NCBI RefSeq assembly: GCF_003946885.1
Contig: NZ_RWKQ01000040.1
Location: 1,164-34,459 of the forward strand
Source: Specibacter cremeus
GTDB taxonomy: Bacteria; Actinomycetota; Actinomycetes; Actinomycetales; Micrococcaceae
Direction: 5' to 3'
Length of the DNA stretch: 33,296 nucleotides
Below the pieces are notes generated by a model. The model was not told the origin of the DNA and did no database searches. It saw nothing but the letters and a program-made list of their open reading frames with translations. The translations under genes and the position numbers were made by a program. Shown in pieces: positions 30,102 through 33,296 of the stretch (positions are counted from its first letter, which is position 1; every line of letters begins with the position of its first letter).

Positions 30102-31254
30102 GGCGGGGGAGAGAACCGAACGGGCCACCGAACGGCGGATGAAGGAGGTCCGGGAGAAGGGACAGCTGACCCGCTCCCAGGACCTGACCGCGTGGGTCGG
30201 CGTGGGCGCGGCGGCCATCATGGCGCCGGGCGTGGTCTCCCGGGCGTCCAACGCGCTGGCCGACCAGCTGTTCACGGCCACGCAACTGGCCGCGCACCCC
30301 GACCCGCAGCGTGCGTTGGCGGCCCTGTACTCGGGGCTGGCGGCACTGCCGGGCATCCTCGGCCCGCTGCTGCTGGTCGTCGCCGGTGCCATCGTGGCCG
30401 CCGCGGCCGTGCAGGGCGGCATCCGGTTCAAGAAGTTCAAGCCGAAATTCGAGCAGTTCAACCTGCTCACCGGCGTCAAGAACGTATTCGGCACGCAGGC
30501 CCTGTGGAACGGCGTGAAGGCGCTGCTCAAGACCGCCGTCGTGGGCCTGGTCCTGTACCTGGTGGTCCAGGGTCTGGTGCCGTTCCTGTTGCAGGCCGGC
30601 GGGCTGCCCGTGGCCGTGCTGCTGAATACGGCCGGCGGCGGCCTGGTCAAGCTCCTCGAGTTCGCCGTGGCGGCAGGGCTGCTGCTGGCCGTGGCCGACG
30701 TGTTCGTGGTGTCCCGCCGAAACCGCAAGCGCACCCGCATGACGAAGCGGGAGGTCAAGGACGAGAACAAGTCCACCGAGGGCGACCCGATGATCAAATC
30801 GGCCCGGCGCTCCCGGCAACTGGCGTTGGCACGCAGCCGCATGATGTCCGCCGTGGCGAGCGCCGACGTCGTCCTCATCAACCCCGTGCACGTGGCCGTC
30901 GCGCTGCGCTACGAACCCGGCAAGTCCGCGCCGCGGGTCGTGGCCAAGGGCGCCGACCGGGTGGCGCTGCGCATCCGCCAGCGCGCCGAGGAGAAAAGCG
31001 TGCCCATGGTGCGTGACATTCCGCTGGCCCGCGCCCTGCACGGGGCGTGCGCGCTGGGCGAGGAGATCCCCGTGGAGCTGTACAACCAGGTGGCGGCAGT
31101 GCTGGCGTTCGTCATGGCGCTGAAGAAACGCGGCCAGGGCCGCGGCGTGCACCGGATCCTGCCGGCCGGCTCCGCCATCCCGCCCGGGCTCGTGCCGGAA
31201 CGCACCCGCCACCCCGAACCCCGTCCCGCCTCACCGCAAAGGAAATATACGTGA
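30094..31254 (+). CDS. flhB: FlhB, export-gate substrate-specificity switch protein with NPVH site
   Basis: A 386-residue membrane protein. The N-terminus ERTERATERRMKEVREKGQLTRSQDL, four membrane helices, the linker (RFKKFKPKFEQFNLLTGVKNVFG) and the cytoplasmic domain (MTKREVKDENKSTEGDP) are typical. The autocleavage site, NPTH in nearly all homologues, reads NPVH at residues 263-266, within VVLINPVHVAVALRYEPG. Asparagine, proline and histidine are kept. A basic, proline-rich tail of about 35 residues follows the conserved domain. The GTG start overlaps fliR by eight bases, and the stop overlaps the flhA GTG. Confidence 0.94.
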   Translation: MAEAGERTERATERRMKEVREKGQLTRSQDLTAWVGVGAAAIMAPGVVSRASNALADQLFTATQLAAHPDPQRALAALYSGLAALPGILGPLLLVVAGAIVAAAAVQGGIRFKKFKPKFEQFNLLTGVKNVFGTQALWNGVKALLKTAVVGLVLYLVVQGLVPFLLQAGGLPVAVLLNTAGGGLVKLLEFAVAAGLLLAVADVFVVSRRNRKRTRMTKREVKDENKSTEGDPMIKSARRSRQLALARSRMMSAVASADVVLINPVHVAVALRYEPGKSAPRVVAKGADRVALRIRQRAEEKSVPMVRDIPLARALHGACALGEEIPVELYNQVAAVLAFVMALKKRGQGRGVHRILPAGSAIPPGLVPERTRHPEPRPASPQRKYT

Positions 31255-33296
31255 ATCGGAATGTCTCCCGGCTGGCCATCCCGATGGGCGTGGTCGGCAT
31301 CGTGCTGCTGCTCGTGGTCCCCATCCCGACCATGCTGCTGGACGTCCTGATCATCATCAACATCGTGTTCGCGCTGCTGGTGCTCATGACCACCATGTTC
31401 GTGCGGAAGCCGCTGGACTTCTCCGTGTTCCCTTCGCTGCTGCTCGTCGCCACGCTGCTGCGGCTGGGCCTGAACGTGGCATCGACGCGCCTGGTGCTCG
31501 GGCAGGCGCACGCCGGGCAGGTCATCCAGGCGTTCGGCGAGGTCACCGTCAGCGGCAACCTGATCATCGGCGGTGTCATCTTCCTGATCCTCGTCGTCAT
31601 CCAGTTCGTCGTGGTGACGAAGGGCGCCGAGCGTGTCGCGGAGGTCGGGGCCCGCTTCACGCTCGACGCCATGCCGGGCAAGCAGATGGCCATCGACGCG
31701 GACCTGAACGCCGGGCTGATCAGTGACACCGAGGCCCGAGAACGGCGCGCCGAGGTGTCCGCCGAGGCCGATTTCTACGGCTCCATGGACGGTGCGTCGA
31801 AGTTCGTCAAGGGCGACGCGATCGTCGGCATCATCATCATCGTGATCAACCTGGTCGGCGGGATCGCCATCGGCATGGTGCAGCGCGGCATGAGCATCGC
31901 CGACGCCCTCCACACCTACTCGCTGCTGTCCGTCGGCGACGGCCTGGTCTCGCAGATCCCGGCGCTGCTCATGGCCGTGGCCACCGGCATGATCGTCACC
32001 CGCTCCAACGCCTCCGCGGACATGGGCACGACGGCGGCCGTGCAGCTCACGCAGTCGCGCCCGGCCCTGCTGGTGGCCGGCCTCGCGGCGATCATCATGG
32101 CCGTGATCCCGGGCATGCCGGTGTTTCTGTTCCTGGCCGTAGGCGCCATCCTGCTCCTCATCGGCTGGCGGGTGAAGGCCGCCGAGGACGCGGCGGCCGC
32201 GGCCGCCACCGCGGCGTCCCCGGACGCCGGGCCCCGGCCCGAGACGACCGAGGACATCATCGAGCAGATGCGCGTGCACCCGCTGGAAATCCAGCTCGCC
32301 ACCGACCTGGTGGACCTGGCCTCCGGGTCCGCGGACGACCTGCTCGCAAGGATCCGGGCGCTGCGGCACAAGATCGCCATGGAACTGGGCGTCGTCGTCC
32401 CCCCGGTGCGTACGCGCGACCACGTGGAACTGCCGCCGTCGACCTACGTCATCCGGATCGCCGGCGTGGAAGCCGGCCGCGGCACCGCCCCGGCCGGGCG
32501 CGTGCTGGCCCTGGGCGAGGCGCTGTCCGGGCTGCCGGGCACGGCCACCGTGGAACCCGTGTTCGGCCTGGCCGGCAAGTGGGTGCCGGCCGAGATGCGG
32601 CACAGCGCCGAAATGGCCGGGGCCACCGTGATCGACAGGGTGTCGGTGCTGGTCACGCACCTGTCCGCCGTGGTCACCGCCAACGCCGCCAGGCTGCTCA
32701 GCCGGGAGGACGTGCGGGTGCTGACCGAGGGCGTGAAGGAGGTGTCGCCGTCGACCGTGGAGGACCTGGTGCCCGGGCTGTTGTCGCTCGGCGAGGTGCA
32801 GCGGGTGCTGCAGGGGCTGCTCGGCGAGCAAGTCCCCATCAACGACCTGCCGCGCATCTACGAGGCCCTCTCGCTGGCCGCCAAGAACGGCACGGAGCCG
32901 GAGGGACTGGTCGAGGCGGCGCGGGCCGCGTTGGGCCCGGTCCTCGCCGACAAGCATCTGGAACAGGGCACGCTGCACGTCATCATGGTCGACCCGCTGC
33001 TGGAGCAGGGGCTGCTGGAGGGGCTGCGGCCCTCCGAGCTCGGCACCCAGATCGTGGTGCCCCCGGATCGCCTTGAGACGTTCCTGGCCTCCGTGGCGGA
33101 CACGGCCGGCGTGGCGGAGGCGGCCGGGCACTCACCGGTGCTGGTGTGCGCGCCGGCGCTGCGCCCGGCGATCTGGCGCCTGGTGTCGGGGCGGATGAAG
33201 GGGCTGCCGGTGTTGTCTTATACCGAGGCCACGGCCGGAAACCCGGCCATCGAGACGGTGGGAGTGGTGCGCGATGCCCAGCAGATTTCAGCTTAG
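31251..33296 (+). CDS. flhA: FlhA, export-gate and docking-platform protein
   Basis: A 681-residue protein, complete, ending on the last base of the window. The N-terminal half has about eight membrane helices and the conserved FHIPEP-family loop (VGARFTLDAMPGKQMAIDADLNAG, then EADFYGSMDGASKFVKGDA). The C-terminal cytoplasmic domain (about 340-681) docks chaperone-substrate complexes. The GTG at 31251 follows AAAGGAA by six bases and overlaps the flhB stop; the upstream open frame is in flhB. It is the last gene of the fliM unit visible here. Confidence 0.95.
   Translation: MNRNVSRLAIPMGVVGIVLLLVVPIPTMLLDVLIIINIVFALLVLMTTMFVRKPLDFSVFPSLLLVATLLRLGLNVASTRLVLGQAHAGQVIQAFGEVTVSGNLIIGGVIFLILVVIQFVVVTKGAERVAEVGARFTLDAMPGKQMAIDADLNAGLISDTEARERRAEVSAEADFYGSMDGASKFVKGDAIVGIIIIVINLVGGIAIGMVQRGMSIADALHTYSLLSVGDGLVSQIPALLMAVATGMIVTRSNASADMGTTAAVQLTQSRPALLVAGLAAIIMAVIPGMPVFLFLAVGAILLLIGWRVKAAEDAAAAAATAASPDAGPRPETTEDIIEQMRVHPLEIQLATDLVDLASGSADDLLARIRALRHKIAMELGVVVPPVRTRDHVELPPSTYVIRIAGVEAGRGTAPAGRVLALGEALSGLPGTATVEPVFGLAGKWVPAEMRHSAEMAGATVIDRVSVLVTHLSAVVTANAARLLSREDVRVLTEGVKEVSPSTVEDLVPGLLSLGEVQRVLQGLLGEQVPINDLPRIYEALSLAAKNGTEPEGLVEAARAALGPVLADKHLEQGTLHVIMVDPLLEQGLLEGLRPSELGTQIVVPPDRLETFLASVADTAGVAEAAGHSPVLVCAPALRPAIWRLVSGRMKGLPVLSYTEATAGNPAIETVGVVRDAQQISA

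Noticed and set aside
30909-33131. 740-residue minus-strand open frame opposite flhB and flhA
   Set aside because: Histidine/glutamine/aspartate-rich shadow of hydrophobic helix codons; flhA is clearly the real gene.

Overview
The window is high-GC DNA with GTG/TTG starts, near-continuous gene overlaps, a glutathione-independent formaldehyde dehydrogenase and a DUF664-type DinB protein. The flagellar set has no outer-membrane ring genes. Together this points to an Actinomycetota chromosome, probably an Arthrobacter-like member of the Micrococcales; the genus is inference.

Layout. Positions 1-3088 hold a long intergenic inverted repeat and a lutABC operon for L-lactate oxidation. A Fic-family AMP transferase gene (3131-4282, minus) follows, with a promoter whose spacer carries a 12-bp palindrome. 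Next come a DinB-like gene (4486-5013) and fdhA (5193-6407). From 6484 to the last base the window is one flagellar locus. The minus-strand arm reads flgN-flgK-flgL-fliW. The plus-strand arm reads fliA, fliC-fliD-fliS-(fliT-like), flgB-flgC-fliE-fliF-fliG-fliH-fliI-fliJ-fliK-flgD-flgE, swrD/flbD-motA-motB, and fliM-fliN-fliO-fliP-fliQ-fliR-flhB-flhA. flhA ends exactly at the window end. No gene-free stretch exceeds 300 bases; the longest is 9653-9918.

How it works together. fliA encodes a sigma-28 type factor. Five sites with one architecture, T(A/T)AC-N15-GCCGA(T/C)AG, stand in front of flgN, fliC, flgB, swrD and fliM. They cover every flagellar transcription unit except fliA itself, so FliA appears to control basal body, export gate and motor as well as filament, unlike the enteric hierarchy. 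A second layer is suggested by FliW (the CsrA antagonist) and by hairpins with ACGGA in the loop in the fliC and flgB leaders; csrA itself is not in the window. Sequence oddities worth checking are FliM without the EIDALL CheY-binding peptide, NPVH in place of NPTH in FlhB, ELPQ in place of EHPQ in FliG, four 15-bp tandem arrays in fliK, a duplicated start region before fliO, and four different intergenic palindromes at unit boundaries. No chemotaxis genes, fliL, flgF or flgG are seen. The locus is a conventional flagellum in content; the novelty candidates lie in its regulation and variant motifs.
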